A stretch of 40,145 bases of DNA from Candidatus Omnitrophota bacterium (GCA_003140935.1 PLLJ01000028.1:1-40145), one strand, 5' to 3'. Positions 20,640-28,782 are shown, counted from the first letter of the stretch. Program-made: numbers and translations. The notes: generated from the sequence alone by a model not told the origin.

Positions 20640-21596
20640 ATGGGACATCACATTGATTCGTTGATCCAAGAGGAAATGAAACAGGAGATCGCTGCGTCCG
20701 CCTCCCGTTCAAGAAGAAAAAAAACGGTGAAGGTCGTCACTGAGCTCAAGGAAAAGTCGCCCATGAAGCGGGGATTGCAGCGGGCGGCGCTTTTTACGGC
20801 CCTGCTTGTGGGCGCGGTGAGTATGGCGGCGCCGTTTCTTTGGATGGTCTCGACCTCGCTTGCCGACGCCGGACAAGTTTTTTCGGAGAATCGTTCCTGG
20901 TGGCAGGAATGGCTACCGGTCAGTTTTGTCTGGCAGAATTATGTGAAGGTCTGGGCCGTGGTTCCTTTTGCGCAGTTCTATCTGAATTCCATTTTTGTGA
21001 GCCTTTGCATTACGTTCGGGCAGGTCGCCACAAGCGCGATGGCCGCGTACGCGTTCGCGCGTCTGAATTTCCCGGGTCGTGACCGGATCTTTTTCAGTTA
21101 TCTTGCGACCATGATGATCCCGGGCGCCGTGACCATGATCCCGGTGTTCATCCTGCTCCGTCATCTTGGCTGGATCGATACGTACAAGGCGCTGATCCTT
21201 CCGGGGATCTTTACCGCTTACGGGACGTTCATGCTTCGGCAGTTTTTTTTGACGCTGCCGAAAGACCTGGAAGATGCCGCGAAGATCGACGGATGCTCCT
21301 ATGTCCGGATCTTCTGGCATATCATTCTTCCGCTTTCAAAACCGGCCTTGGCGACTTTGACCACATTTACGTTCATGGGATCGTGGATGAACCTGATGTG
21401 GCCCCTGATCGTGGTGAATACACATACCAAATACACGCTGCCGGTCGGACTCGCGTATTTTCAAGGGGTGCACGGCACGGATTGGACGCTTCTGATGGCC
21501 GCGTCGATGATGATGATCCTGCCGATCTTGATCGTCTTTTTATTCAATCAGCGGTTTTTCGTCGAAGGTATCAAATTGACCGGGATCAAGGGGTAG
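20640..21596 (+). CDS. Carbohydrate ABC transporter permease, MalG/UgpE type
   Basis: A 318-residue partner permease of the CUT1 family. The first 45 residues are a polar, basic cytosolic extension. Six helices follow, beginning LFTALLVGAVSMAAPFLWMV. The EAA motif EDAAKIDGCSYVRIFWHIIL (about residues 212-231) fits the ATPase coupling site, and the end VEGIKLTGIKG is the normal MalG-type C-terminus. With the gene before it, it would form the membrane channel. The pair splits the otherwise conserved spoVG-glmU neighbourhood, so it may have been inserted there together with the tRNA-linked cassettes (inference). Confidence 0.88.
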   Translation: MGHHIDSLIQEEMKQEIAASASRSRRKKTVKVVTELKEKSPMKRGLQRAALFTALLVGAVSMAAPFLWMVSTSLADAGQVFSENRSWWQEWLPVSFVWQNYVKVWAVVPFAQFYLNSIFVSLCITFGQVATSAMAAYAFARLNFPGRDRIFFSYLATMMIPGAVTMIPVFILLRHLGWIDTYKALILPGIFTAYGTFMLRQFFLTLPKDLEDAAKIDGCSYVRIFWHIILPLSKPALATLTTFTFMGSWMNLMWPLIVVNTHTKYTLPVGLAYFQGVHGTDWTLLMAASMMMILPILIVFLFNQRFFVEGIKLTGIKG

Positions 21597-21680
21597 TCCC
21601 AATTCTTATCAATTTCAGAGAATCTGAAATTGGGGCAATCCTTGTTCACCATTAAAGAAATAAAATTCAAAACAAGGATG
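21594..21680. repeat. Family A repeat, copy 3, leading into glmU
   Basis: It starts at the stop codon of the permease gene with TAGTCCCAATTCTTATCAAT, also present at 25381-25400. CAATTTCAGA (21610-21619) pairs with TCTGAAATTG (21623-21632). ATCCTTGTT (21638-21646) pairs with AACAAGGAT (21671-21679), whose AAGGA is the glmU ribosome-binding site. The stretch 21647-21679, read in reverse complement, matches 97-127 of copy 1 with few changes. Confidence 0.72.
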
Positions 21681-21683
21681 ATC

Positions 21684-22934
21684 ATGGAAGCCATCGTTCT
21701 CGCAGCAGGAAAAGGGACCCGGATGTGCTCGGAGTTGCCGAAGGTCTTGCACCCGGTGTTCGGGAAGCCCGTGCTTGGGTATGTGCTCGAAACTCTGGCC
21801 GGGGCCGGGATGAAAAATCCTTTTGTAGTAGTGGGCTACAAAGCGGAAGAAGTGCGGTCTTTTTTAAAGGTCTATGGCGCGACCGCAGTCCTTCAGCGCG
21901 AGCAAAAAGGGACCGGGCACGCGGTGATGGCGGCCGGGCCGGCGCTCAAGAACAGACAAGGTCCCGTGCTCATATGGCCGGGCGATATGCCGCTTGTGAA
22001 GCCGGAAACGCTGGAGAAGTTCCTGGCAGAGCATAAAAAATCGCGGGCGCATGTCAGCGTATTATCCTGTTTTCAGGAAGACCCTTCCGGATATGGAAGG
22101 ATCATGAGGGAAGAGGGACATTTCGCTGCGATTCGCGAAGAACTGGATGCCACTCCCGAGGAGCATGTGATCCGGGAAGTGAATACCGGTATCTACCTTT
22201 TCGATAAAAAAGTTTTATTCGAAGCTCTGGAGAGGGTCGGACGGGACAACCAAAAAGGCGAATATTATTTGACGGATACCGTTGAGATCCTGCGGCGCGA
22301 AGGTTATTGCGTGGAGGCTTTTTCGCTTGCGAGCGCGGAGGAAGGGCAAGGGATCAACTCCCAGAAAGATCTGGCCACCGTGACAAAAAAAATAAATGAG
22401 CGGGAGATCACGAAACATCAGGAGGAAGGTGTGACATTCATGGCGCCGGAGCAGACTTTTATAGCACCGGACGTGAAGATCGGCAAAGGGACCACGATCT
22501 ATCCGTGGTGCTTTATTGAAAGCGGGGTGGAGATCGGCAGGGAGTGCGCGATCGGGCCGTTTGCGAAGATCCGCCATGACACCGTGATCGGCGACGGAGC
22601 GGTGATCGGGAGTTTTGTGGAAGTGAACCGGAGCCATCTTGGAAAAAAAGTTTTGGCCAAGCATTTGACTTATTTGGGGGATGCGGTGATCGGCGACGGA
22701 ACGAATATCGGGGCGGGGACCGTTACCGCAAATTTTGACGGAAAGAGAAAGCATCAAACACTGATCGGAAAAAACGTGATGATCGGGTCCAACACGGTTT
22801 TTGTAGCACCTGTCCGGATTCCGGACGGGGCGAGGACCGGCGCGGGGTCGGTGGTGATCCCGAAGATAAAAATTAAAAAAGGGGATGTGGTCGTCGGCGT
22901 TCCGGCCCGGCCAATCTCAAAGAAGAAAAGGTAG
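21684..22934 (+). CDS. glmU: GlmU, bifunctional N-acetylglucosamine-1-phosphate uridyltransferase / acetyltransferase
   Basis: A 416-residue enzyme making UDP-GlcNAc for peptidoglycan and lipid A. The N-terminal pyrophosphorylase domain shows LAAGKGTRMCSELPKVLHPV (residues 5-24), QKGTGHAVMAA, WPGDMPLV and REVNTGIYLF. The C-terminal left-handed beta-helix (from about residue 250) carries the acetyltransferase site around KHLTYLGDAVIGDGTNIGAG (His in HLTYLGD) and NFDGKRKHQT. It is about 40 residues shorter than E. coli GlmU, mostly by lost beta-helix coils before the active site and a short tail. The ATG at 21684 follows AAGGA (21674-21678); an in-frame ATG at 21678 lies inside that site and 21630 is inside the repeat. 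Confidence 0.92.
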   Translation: MEAIVLAAGKGTRMCSELPKVLHPVFGKPVLGYVLETLAGAGMKNPFVVVGYKAEEVRSFLKVYGATAVLQREQKGTGHAVMAAGPALKNRQGPVLIWPGDMPLVKPETLEKFLAEHKKSRAHVSVLSCFQEDPSGYGRIMREEGHFAAIREELDATPEEHVIREVNTGIYLFDKKVLFEALERVGRDNQKGEYYLTDTVEILRREGYCVEAFSLASAEEGQGINSQKDLATVTKKINEREITKHQEEGVTFMAPEQTFIAPDVKIGKGTTIYPWCFIESGVEIGRECAIGPFAKIRHDTVIGDGAVIGSFVEVNRSHLGKKVLAKHLTYLGDAVIGDGTNIGAGTVTANFDGKRKHQTLIGKNVMIGSNTVFVAPVRIPDGARTGAGSVVIPKIKIKKGDVVVGVPARPISKKKR

Positions 22935-22943
22935 GGTATTCTT

Positions 22944-23921
22944 ATGACGAAGATCCAGAAAAAGCAAAATGGGAATATGGTCCTTTTAACGGGAAGCTCT
23001 CATCCGGAGCTCGCCAAGGAGATCGCCAAACACCTCGGCATTCCGCTCGGCGATGTGCTGCTCGGCCGCTTTCCGGAGGGAGAGATCCAGCTCCAGATCC
23101 GCGATAATATCCGGGGCAAGGATGTTTTTATCGTTCAGCCGACTTGCACGCCGCCCAACGAAAGCCTGATGGAACTTTTGATCCTGATCGACGCCGCGCG
23201 CCGTGCCTCGGCCAAGCGGATCACAGCGGTGTTGCCGTTCTTCGGCTATGCCCGCCAGGATCGCAAGGACAAACCGCGCGTTCCGATCACCGCGAAACTT
23301 GTGGCGAACCTGATCGTGAGCGCCGGCGCGAACCGTGTGCTTACGATGGACCTTCATGCAGGGCAGATCCAAGGATTCTTCGATATCCCGGTGGATCATC
23401 TCTATTCGATCAACGTGATGGGGGACTACTTCAAGAAAAAGAAGATCAAGGATCTTGTAGTCGTCTCACCCGATGTGGGCGGGATCAAGATGGCGCGGGG
23501 ATACGCTAAGCTTTTTAGTTGCGATTTCGCAATCGTGGATAAACGCCGTGAAAGCGCGTCCCAGACGCACGTGATGCACATCATCGGTTCCGTGGCCGGG
23601 AAGAATGTCATCATTATCGACGACATGATCTCGACGGGGGGCTCGCTTGTCGAAGCCGCCAAGGCCCTCAAGAAAGCGGGCGCGTTGGATATTTATGCGA
23701 ACATCGTGCATCCTGTCTTGGCCGGAAAGGCCGTGGAAAGGATCCGGAATTCTGCTATCAAGGAACTTATCGTGACGAACAGTATCCCTCTCGGAAAGGA
23801 AAAACGGATCAAAAAGATCACGCAAATTTCGATCGCCTCACTTTTGGCGGACGCGATCTATCGGATCCATTATAACGAATCGATCAGCACACTTTTTTCA
23901 AGCGCAGGAGTTGAAGCATAA
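22944..23921 (+). CDS. prs: Ribose-phosphate pyrophosphokinase (PRPP synthase)
   Basis: A 325-residue class I PRPP synthase: the N-terminal LLTGSSHPELAKEIAKHLG, GRFPEGEIQLQIRDNIRG, FVQPTCTPPN-type flexible loop, the catalytic FGYARQDRKDKPRVPITAK, DLHAGQIQGFFDIPVDHLY (residues about 136-154), and the PRPP loop VIIIDDMISTGGSL near 225. It makes PRPP from ribose 5-phosphate and ATP for purine, pyrimidine, histidine (hisG here) and NAD synthesis. It is nine bases after glmU, in the order glmU-prs-ctc-pth known from Firmicutes. The first 10 residues are an extra N-terminal tail; an ATG at 22977 would give the classic start. Confidence 0.95.
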   Translation: MTKIQKKQNGNMVLLTGSSHPELAKEIAKHLGIPLGDVLLGRFPEGEIQLQIRDNIRGKDVFIVQPTCTPPNESLMELLILIDAARRASAKRITAVLPFFGYARQDRKDKPRVPITAKLVANLIVSAGANRVLTMDLHAGQIQGFFDIPVDHLYSINVMGDYFKKKKIKDLVVVSPDVGGIKMARGYAKLFSCDFAIVDKRRESASQTHVMHIIGSVAGKNVIIIDDMISTGGSLVEAAKALKKAGALDIYANIVHPVLAGKAVERIRNSAIKELIVTNSIPLGKEKRIKKITQISIASLLADAIYRIHYNESISTLFSSAGVEA

Positions 23922-23980
23922 ACCGAACAAGAGGGAAGCCGTTTCCGTCTTAATCACAGGACATCAAGGAGGAATTTGAA

Positions 23981-24724
23981 ATGCAGACCTTTGAATTGCA
24001 AGCCAAGCCACGTAATGTCGACGGAACCCGCAAAGCACGCGCGGTCCGCCGTAACGAAATGTTTCCGGCCGTAGTCTACGGTCACGGCATGAAACCGCTC
24101 GCGATCGAAGTGCCCGACCGAGCATTTCTCAAGGCGATCCATACGAAGGCCGGCGCGAACGTTCTGATCACGCTTCAGGTCGAAGGTGTGAAACTGAAGG
24201 AATCGACCTGCCGCATCAAAGCGATCCAGAACAACCCGGTCACTGACAAGATCGACCACATCGATTTCATGGTCATCTCGCTCACCGAAAAGATCACGGT
24301 CAAAGTGCCGGTGATCCTTCTTCATATTGAAGAAGCGCCCGGTATCAAGGAAGGCGGATCGCTCGATCTGGTGCACCGCGAGATCGACGTGGAGTGTTTG
24401 CCGACGCAGATCCCGGAAAAGATCGAGATCGAAACGAAGACCATGAAGATCAACGACTCGGTCCACGTGAAGGATTTGACGCTCCCGCAGGGGATCAAGT
24501 GCCTGCTTGCACCGGAGGAAGTGGTTCTTGCGATCCATCCTCCTCGCGAAGAGGAAGTGAAGCCTGTCGAAGAGGGTGCTGTTGAGCCCGAAGTCATGGA
24601 AAAGGGCAAGAAGGAAAAGGAAGGTGAAGAAGGCGCTCCTGCGAAAGCCGCTCCCGCCGCAGCCAAGCCCGGCGCACCTGCCGCAGGGAAACCTGCTGCC
24701 GCACCGGCGAAAGAAGGAAAGTAA
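23981..24724 (+). CDS. rplY: 50S ribosomal protein L25, general stress (CTC) form
   Basis: A 247-residue CTC-type bL25: the L25 domain (residues 1 to about 95, FELQAKPRNVDGTRKARAVR and FPAVVYGHG, then KIDHIDFMVI) binds 5S rRNA; the TL5 C-terminal beta domain (about 96-185) ends at EEVVLAIHPPREEE. After it comes a low-complexity tail of about 55 residues rich in Glu, Lys, Ala and Pro, with several APAxG-like units, longer than in most relatives. RBS AAGGAGG at 23968-23974. It stands between prs and pth as in Bacillus. Confidence 0.93.
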   Translation: MQTFELQAKPRNVDGTRKARAVRRNEMFPAVVYGHGMKPLAIEVPDRAFLKAIHTKAGANVLITLQVEGVKLKESTCRIKAIQNNPVTDKIDHIDFMVISLTEKITVKVPVILLHIEEAPGIKEGGSLDLVHREIDVECLPTQIPEKIEIETKTMKINDSVHVKDLTLPQGIKCLLAPEEVVLAIHPPREEEVKPVEEGAVEPEVMEKGKKEKEGEEGAPAKAAPAAAKPGAPAAGKPAAAPAKEGK

Positions 24725-24780
24725 CGAAGAACCTCCTGGGAACGGCGTAAGCGGTTCTTGGGGGGATCTTGAGGGTTCTG

Positions 24781-25383
24781 ATGAAACTCATCGTTGGGCT
24801 CGGGAATCCCGGAGACGAATACGCCCGCACGAGGCACAACATCGGCCGCCGGCTTGTGGAGTTTATCGCCGCTACGGAGAAAGTGAAGTTTGCTTTCAAA
24901 AAGTTCCAGAAGGCGGCCTTGGCTTCGGTCTCGTGGAATGGAGAGATGTTTCATCTGGCCCATCCGTTGACCTATATGAACCTTTCCGGCGAAGCGGTCG
25001 CGGCGCTCGTCAGGTACTGGAAAATCGCCGCAAGCAAAGATCTTTTGATCGTGGTCGATGATATCGCATTGCCATTCGGAAAGTTCCGTTTGCGGGGCGA
25101 GGGAAGTTCGGGCGGGCATCATGGTCTTGCCTCAATCGAAGAGTATCTTGGATGCCGTGAATATCCGAGGCTCCGGATCGGGATTGGTCCTCTGGAAAAT
25201 AAAACGGAAGCAGAGCCTACGGATTCTGCCGGGCCGCTTCGGGATTATGTGCTTTCCGCTTTCACCGCCGCAGAAGAAAAGAAAATAAAAGAGCTTCTCG
25301 GAAAAGGGATGGAGGCATGCCGCGCCTGGATCTCGGAGCCTCTCACGAAGGCTATGAACAAGGTCAATGCCGCAGTTTTGTAG
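24781..25383 (+). CDS. pth: Peptidyl-tRNA hydrolase
   Basis: A 200-residue Pth: KLIVGLGNPGDEYARTRHNI (residues 2-21) with the catalytic His in TRHN, PLTYMNLSGEAV, and DDIALPFGKFRLRGEGSSGG (about 88-107) with the catalytic Asp, then GHHGLASIEEYLG. It frees peptides from tRNA that dropped off the ribosome. I chose the ATG at 24781 behind GAGGG (24771-24775), which gives the family N-terminus; a TTG at 24769 behind GGGGGG would add four residues. The stop codon is followed at once by a family A repeat. Confidence 0.93.
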   Translation: MKLIVGLGNPGDEYARTRHNIGRRLVEFIAATEKVKFAFKKFQKAALASVSWNGEMFHLAHPLTYMNLSGEAVAALVRYWKIAASKDLLIVVDDIALPFGKFRLRGEGSSGGHHGLASIEEYLGCREYPRLRIGIGPLENKTEAEPTDSAGPLRDYVLSAFTAAEEKKIKELLGKGMEACRAWISEPLTKAMNKVNAAVL

Positions 25384-25490
25384 TCCCAATTCTTATCAAT
25401 CTCAGCTGCGCTTCGATTGATGGGTATTGGGACTATCCTGATTACCCTTTTGGCCTTTTTTATTAAAATGAGAATCAGGGTTGCCCAAGC
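25381..25490. repeat. Family A repeat, copy 4 (most complete hairpin pair)
   Basis: TAGTCCCAAT (25381-25390) pairs with ATTGGGACTA (25426-25435); inside it ATCAATC (25395-25401) pairs with GATTGAT (25415-25421), giving one long hairpin that begins at the pth stop codon. Immediately after it CCTGATT (25437-25443) pairs with AATCAGG (25473-25479) around an AT-rich core. These are the two standard modules of the family in one copy. The remaining gap up to rpsF is described separately. Confidence 0.78.
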
Positions 25491-25516
25491 AACGCATTTA
25501 TGTTACATTGTCTCCT

Positions 25517-25543
25517 CTTTTAGCCTTTTCAAAGGCCTAAAAG
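25517..25543 (+). other. Hairpin in the rpsF leader
   Basis: CTTTTA (25517-25522) with TAAAAG (25538-25543) continues into GCCTTT (25523-25528) with AAAGGC (25531-25536), one base bulged. It lies 84 bases before the rpsF start. Ribosomal S6:S18 leaders are known in this operon position in several phyla, but I cannot match their conserved core, so the role is open. Confidence 0.35.
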
Positions 25544-25626
25544 CTTCATAACTGCTTCTGTAGCTTCTGTTTATGAAACTTACGGAAAGAGTTATTCTTT
25601 TAATCTAGATGCTAAGGGAGTGTGTG

Positions 25627-25965
25627 ATGAAAAAATACGAAGGTTTATTTATTTTTCCGCCGGAGATCACAGGGGAAGGGCACAAGGACCCTGCCGCGGA
25701 GGTTGTAAAATGGATCGAGAAATTCCAAGGGAAGGTGATCCAGAAGACCGATCTTGGGAAAAAGGCGCTCGGTCACATGATTGGCAAGTACAAGGATGGC
25801 AGAACGTTCGTTTTTGAATTCGAAATGGACCCGTCCCGGACGCAGGATTTCCGCAAGGAACTGGAGCTCCAAGAAAACCTTTTGAGATATATGGTGAGCA
25901 TTCCTGCGAAGAAGCCGGTGTTAGCGCCTCTTCCGGCCGCTCCTGTTGCAACACCTAAAGTATAA
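25627..25965 (+). CDS. rpsF: 30S ribosomal protein S6
   Basis: A 112-residue bS6: MKKYEGLFIFPPEITGE at the start, the helix AAEVVKWIEKFQGKVIQ, LGKKALGHMIGKYKDGRTFV in the central strands, and ELELQENLLRYMVSIPAKK at the end, followed by a Pro/Ala-rich tail. S6 pairs with S18 on the 30S platform. The ATG at 25627 behind AGGGAG (25616-25621) gives the family start; the frame is open from 25609. First gene of rpsF-ssb-rpsR-rplI-dnaB. Confidence 0.93.
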   Translation: MKKYEGLFIFPPEITGEGHKDPAAEVVKWIEKFQGKVIQKTDLGKKALGHMIGKYKDGRTFVFEFEMDPSRTQDFRKELELQENLLRYMVSIPAKKPVLAPLPAAPVATPKV

Positions 25966-25996
25966 TCAATCCAACGCGCAAAACATCGGGTGACCT

Positions 25997-26482
25997 ATGG
26001 CCGTAAGTTTGAATAAAGTCATGTTGATCGGGAATCTGACCCGGGATCCGGAGCTTCGTTATATTCCCTCGGGGCAGGCTGTGACGACTTTTACGATTGC
26101 CGTGAATCGCACGTACAATTCCAAGGCCGGGGAAAAAAAAGAGGAAGTTTGTTTTATCCGGATCGTGGTTTGGGCGCGTCTTGCGGAGATCTGCAATGAA
26201 TACCTGAAAAAAGGCCGTCCCGTTTTCGTGGAGGGAAGGATTCAGACCCGGAGTTGGGATGGCCCGGATGGTAATAAGCGGTATTCCACGGAAGTGGTCG
26301 CCGACAATGTTCAATTCCTCGGCTCGAAACCCGGCAGCGGGAAGGGTGAGACGGCGGATGTGCCGACCATGGACGTGGATGACAGCATTTTTGAAGCCCC
26401 GGAGGGCGGCATGCCTTCCAAAAAGGATTCCGTCTCCCTTTCAAAGGACGAACTTAAACCCGACGAAGAAATTCCCTTCTAA
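25997..26482 (+). CDS. ssb: Single-stranded DNA-binding protein
   Basis: A 161-residue SSB: OB fold over residues 1 to about 112 (LNKVMLIGNLTRDPELRYIP, then FTIAVNRTYNSKAGEKKEEV, FIRIVVWARLAEICNEYLKK and VFVEGRIQTRSWDGPDGNKR), a flexible linker, and the acidic C-terminal tip DEEIPF that binds repair and replication partners. It lies 31 bases after rpsF and 21 before rpsR, the classic arrangement in which S6, SSB and S18 are made together. Confidence 0.95.
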   Translation: MAVSLNKVMLIGNLTRDPELRYIPSGQAVTTFTIAVNRTYNSKAGEKKEEVCFIRIVVWARLAEICNEYLKKGRPVFVEGRIQTRSWDGPDGNKRYSTEVVADNVQFLGSKPGSGKGETADVPTMDVDDSIFEAPEGGMPSKKDSVSLSKDELKPDEEIPF

Positions 26483-26503
26483 ATCAGCCAGGTATAAAAA
26501 AAC

Positions 26504-26821
26504 ATGAAACCGAGATCCTCAAAGTTTGGAAAATTCGAAAAGAAAAAGCCTTTCGATAAGAACGCCCGTGGTCCCAAAAAAGGAGAAAAAGGTTACGGCT
26601 CTCCGAGCCGGGCTCCTTCCCGGCCCGTACGCAAGCGCATGCGCCGCGTGCTGCCGCCCATGGACTATAAGGATGTGGAGGCGCTCGGGAAATACATTAC
26701 TGAAAAAGGCAAGATCCTGCCGCGTCGCATCACGCGTTTGAACTCGAAGGACCAGCGGACGCTCACACGTCTCATTAAAAAGTCGCGTCATTCGGGGCTT
26801 TTGGCGTTCCAGGCGAACTGA
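26504..26821 (+). CDS. rpsR: 30S ribosomal protein S18
   Basis: A 105-residue bS18. The core is [20 protein letters not shown] then [20 protein letters not shown], the standard S18 fold. About 45 basic, Lys/Gly/Pro-rich residues precede it, longer than in E. coli (75 residues total) but common in other phyla; an AURKAIP1-like flexible role is not implied. It binds S6 on the 30S platform. The ATG at 26504 is weakly supported by CCAGGT at 26488-26493. Confidence 0.93.
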   Translation: MKPRSSKFGKFEKKKPFDKNARGPKKGEKGYGSPSRAPSRPVRKRMRRVLPPMDYKDVEALGKYITEKGKILPRRITRLNSKDQRTLTRLIKKSRHSGLLAFQAN

Positions 26822-26863
26822 TCGCCGGAGACATTTTAAAAAAGAAAAAAGGGGAATCGATCC

Positions 26864-27319
26864 ATGGAGTTATTGCTTTTGAAAAATGTGGCAGATGTCG
26901 GCAAAAAAGGCGACGTCGTGCGTGTGCGCGACGGATTCGCAAGGAATTTCCTGATGCCTCAGGAACTCGCGATCCCGGCGACTCGCGCCAACAAGCAGTT
27001 CTTTGCGGAAAAGCGTGCCCGCAGTGCTGCGCGCAAAGTGAAAGAAAAAGAAGCGGCCGAAAAACGCGCCAAAGAGATGAAAGACCTTACGATCACACTC
27101 GAAGTCCGCGCGGGCGAAGGTGAGAAACTTTATGGCTCGGTGACCGCCGAGGATCTTCGTGTGGCACTCGAAAAGCAAGGACATAGCTTCGAAAAAAAGC
27201 AGGTCCGTATCAAGGATCCTTTAAAGACCTTGGGCACGCATCAGGTTGATCTTGAGATTTACCCGCAGGTCAAGACACGCCTGACGGTCGAGCTCGTCCG
27301 CAGCCCTGATTCTCATTAA
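26864..27319 (+). CDS. rplI: 50S ribosomal protein L9
   Basis: A 151-residue bL9: the N-terminal rRNA-binding domain MELLLLKNVADVGKKGDVVR and VRDGFARNFLMPQELAIPAT, the long exposed helix (about residues 45-78, very Lys/Arg/Ala-rich), and the C-terminal domain (LTITLEVRAGEGEKLYGSVT to QVKTRLTVELV). The last codons, for PDSH and stop, fall in the left arm of a family A repeat (27305-27342), so the repeat supplies the gene's end. Confidence 0.94.
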   Translation: MELLLLKNVADVGKKGDVVRVRDGFARNFLMPQELAIPATRANKQFFAEKRARSAARKVKEKEAAEKRAKEMKDLTITLEVRAGEGEKLYGSVTAEDLRVALEKQGHSFEKKQVRIKDPLKTLGTHQVDLEIYPQVKTRLTVELVRSPDSH

Positions 27320-27384
27320 TTTTAAAAACGAAGGTAATCAGGACAGTCCAATTCACCCTTCGGGAAAAGAAGATAGAGAATTGG
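27305..27384. repeat. Family A repeat, copy 5, overlapping the end of rplI
   Basis: CCTGATT (27305-27311) pairs with AATCAGG (27336-27342) around the AT-rich core, in the opposite orientation to copies 2, 4 and 6. The second module follows: CCAATTC (27348-27354) with GAATTGG (27378-27384). The rplI stop codon (27317-27319) lies inside the first module. Confidence 0.72.
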
Positions 27385-27398
27385 GCGAACCGTCTTAA

Positions 27399-27412
27399 AC
27401 CTCTTTAGAGGT
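27399..27412 (+). promoter_or_regulatory. Hairpin enclosing the dnaB ribosome-binding site
   Basis: ACCTCT (27399-27404) pairs with AGAGGT (27407-27412) around TT. AGAGG is the only ribosome-binding site for dnaB, six bases before its GTG start, so folding would hide it. Confidence 0.45.
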
Positions 27413-27417
27413 CATTT

Positions 27418-28782
27418 GTGACTGAATTGAAGACAACGGTCAATCTTTACGAAAAACTTCCGCCCCAAAATCGCGAAGCTGAAATGAGCGTTCTGGGCGC
27501 GATGTTTTTTGACGAGATCGCGCTTGCGAAGGCCATCGAAGTCCTGACCCCCGATTTTTTCTACGACCAGCGTCATCAAAACATCTTCAGTGCGATGACC
27601 ACCCTTTTTTCCAACAATCACCCCGTGGATCTCATCACCGTCTCCGAGGAGCTCAAGAAGCGCAAGCAACTTGAGGAGCTGGGGGGGATCAGTTATCTGA
27701 CGCAGCTGACCACGATCGTGCCGACCGCGGCGAACATCGAACATTACGCTAGGATCGTCAAGGACAAGGCGCTTCTTCGCAAGCTCATTCAATCCGGAAC
27801 GCAGATCGTGCAGAACAGTCTCGAGGCCGAAGGGAATGCCCGTGAGATGATCGACAGCGCGGAGAAAATGATCTTTGATATCGGCCAGTCCCAGATCGAA
27901 AATAAGACCGTCCAGATCAAAGACATTATCCATGAGAGCATGGAAACGATCGACCAGCTTTTTCAACGCAAGGAACACGTGACGGGCATTGCGACCGGTT
28001 TTCATGAATTTGATATGAAGACCGCGGGGCTTCAACCTTCGGACCTGATCATCGTAGCAGGCCGTCCCTCGATGGGGAAATCTGCTTTTGCCACAGCGAT
28101 CTGCGAGCATGCGGGCATCAATCTGAAGAAACCCGTCGTTGTTTTCTCGCTTGAAATGAGTAAGGAGCAACTTGTTCAGAGAATGCTCTGCTCGCACGCG
28201 CGCGTGGACGCGCAAAAGGTCCGTACGGGATATCTCTCCCATCAGGATTGGCCGAAATTAACGAATGCCGCCGGTAAACTTTCCGAAGCGCCGATCTTTA
28301 TCGACGATACACCGGGCCAGACGGTACTCGAGATCCGGGCCAAGGCGCGCCGTCTTAAGATGAAGCACGATATTTCGCTGATCATCATCGACTATTTACA
28401 GCTGATGCAGGGCTCCAAAACCTCCGAGAACCGGCAGCAGGAGATCTCCGAGATCTCCAGATCGCTTAAGGCTCTTGCCCGCGAGATCCGTGTTCCCGTC
28501 ATCGCGGTGAGCCAGCTTTCCCGCGCGGTGGAATCCAGGACCGGCAATCGTCCGCAGCTTTCCGATCTTCGCGAGTCCGGCGCCATTGAACAGGATGCGG
28601 ACGTAGTTGTATTTCTTTTTCGGGAAGAGTATTATCAGCCGTCTGAGGAGAACAAGAACAAGGCCGAGGCGATCATCGCCAAACAGCGTAATGGGCCCAC
28701 GGGTGTTATTCCGCTCGTGTTTCTCAAAGAATGGACGCGTTTCGATAATCCCGAATTTTTTAGATCCGAGGAGTCTGCATGA
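27418..28782 (+). CDS. dnaB: Replicative DNA helicase DnaB
   Basis: A 454-residue hexameric helicase of normal length, without an intein. The N-terminal collar domain starts LPPQNREAEMSVLGAMFFDE; the RecA-like motor begins near residue 180 with TGIATGFHEFDMKTAGLQPS. Walker A is GRPSMGKSAFA (about 216-226), followed by FSLEMSKEQLVQRML, Walker B LIIIDYLQLM (about 320-329), RSLKALAREIRVPVIAVSQL, and the Arg finger region RPQLSDLRESGAIEQDADVV. It unwinds DNA at the fork. GTG start at 27418. It overlaps bamA by four bases, coupling replication and envelope genes in one transcript. Confidence 0.95.
   Translation: MTELKTTVNLYEKLPPQNREAEMSVLGAMFFDEIALAKAIEVLTPDFFYDQRHQNIFSAMTTLFSNNHPVDLITVSEELKKRKQLEELGGISYLTQLTTIVPTAANIEHYARIVKDKALLRKLIQSGTQIVQNSLEAEGNAREMIDSAEKMIFDIGQSQIENKTVQIKDIIHESMETIDQLFQRKEHVTGIATGFHEFDMKTAGLQPSDLIIVAGRPSMGKSAFATAICEHAGINLKKPVVVFSLEMSKEQLVQRMLCSHARVDAQKVRTGYLSHQDWPKLTNAAGKLSEAPIFIDDTPGQTVLEIRAKARRLKMKHDISLIIIDYLQLMQGSKTSENRQQEISEISRSLKALAREIRVPVIAVSQLSRAVESRTGNRPQLSDLRESGAIEQDADVVVFLFREEYYQPSEENKNKAEAIIAKQRNGPTGVIPLVFLKEWTRFDNPEFFRSEESA

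Noticed and set aside
21684-22934. glmU as a truncated or broken gene
   Set aside because: It is shorter than E. coli GlmU, but both active-site regions are intact and the missing part is a set of beta-helix coils whose number varies in the family.
25384-25626. S6:S18 ribosomal leader motif upstream of rpsF
   Set aside because: A good hairpin is present, but I could not locate the conserved bulged core that defines the leader family; a covariance-model search would decide.
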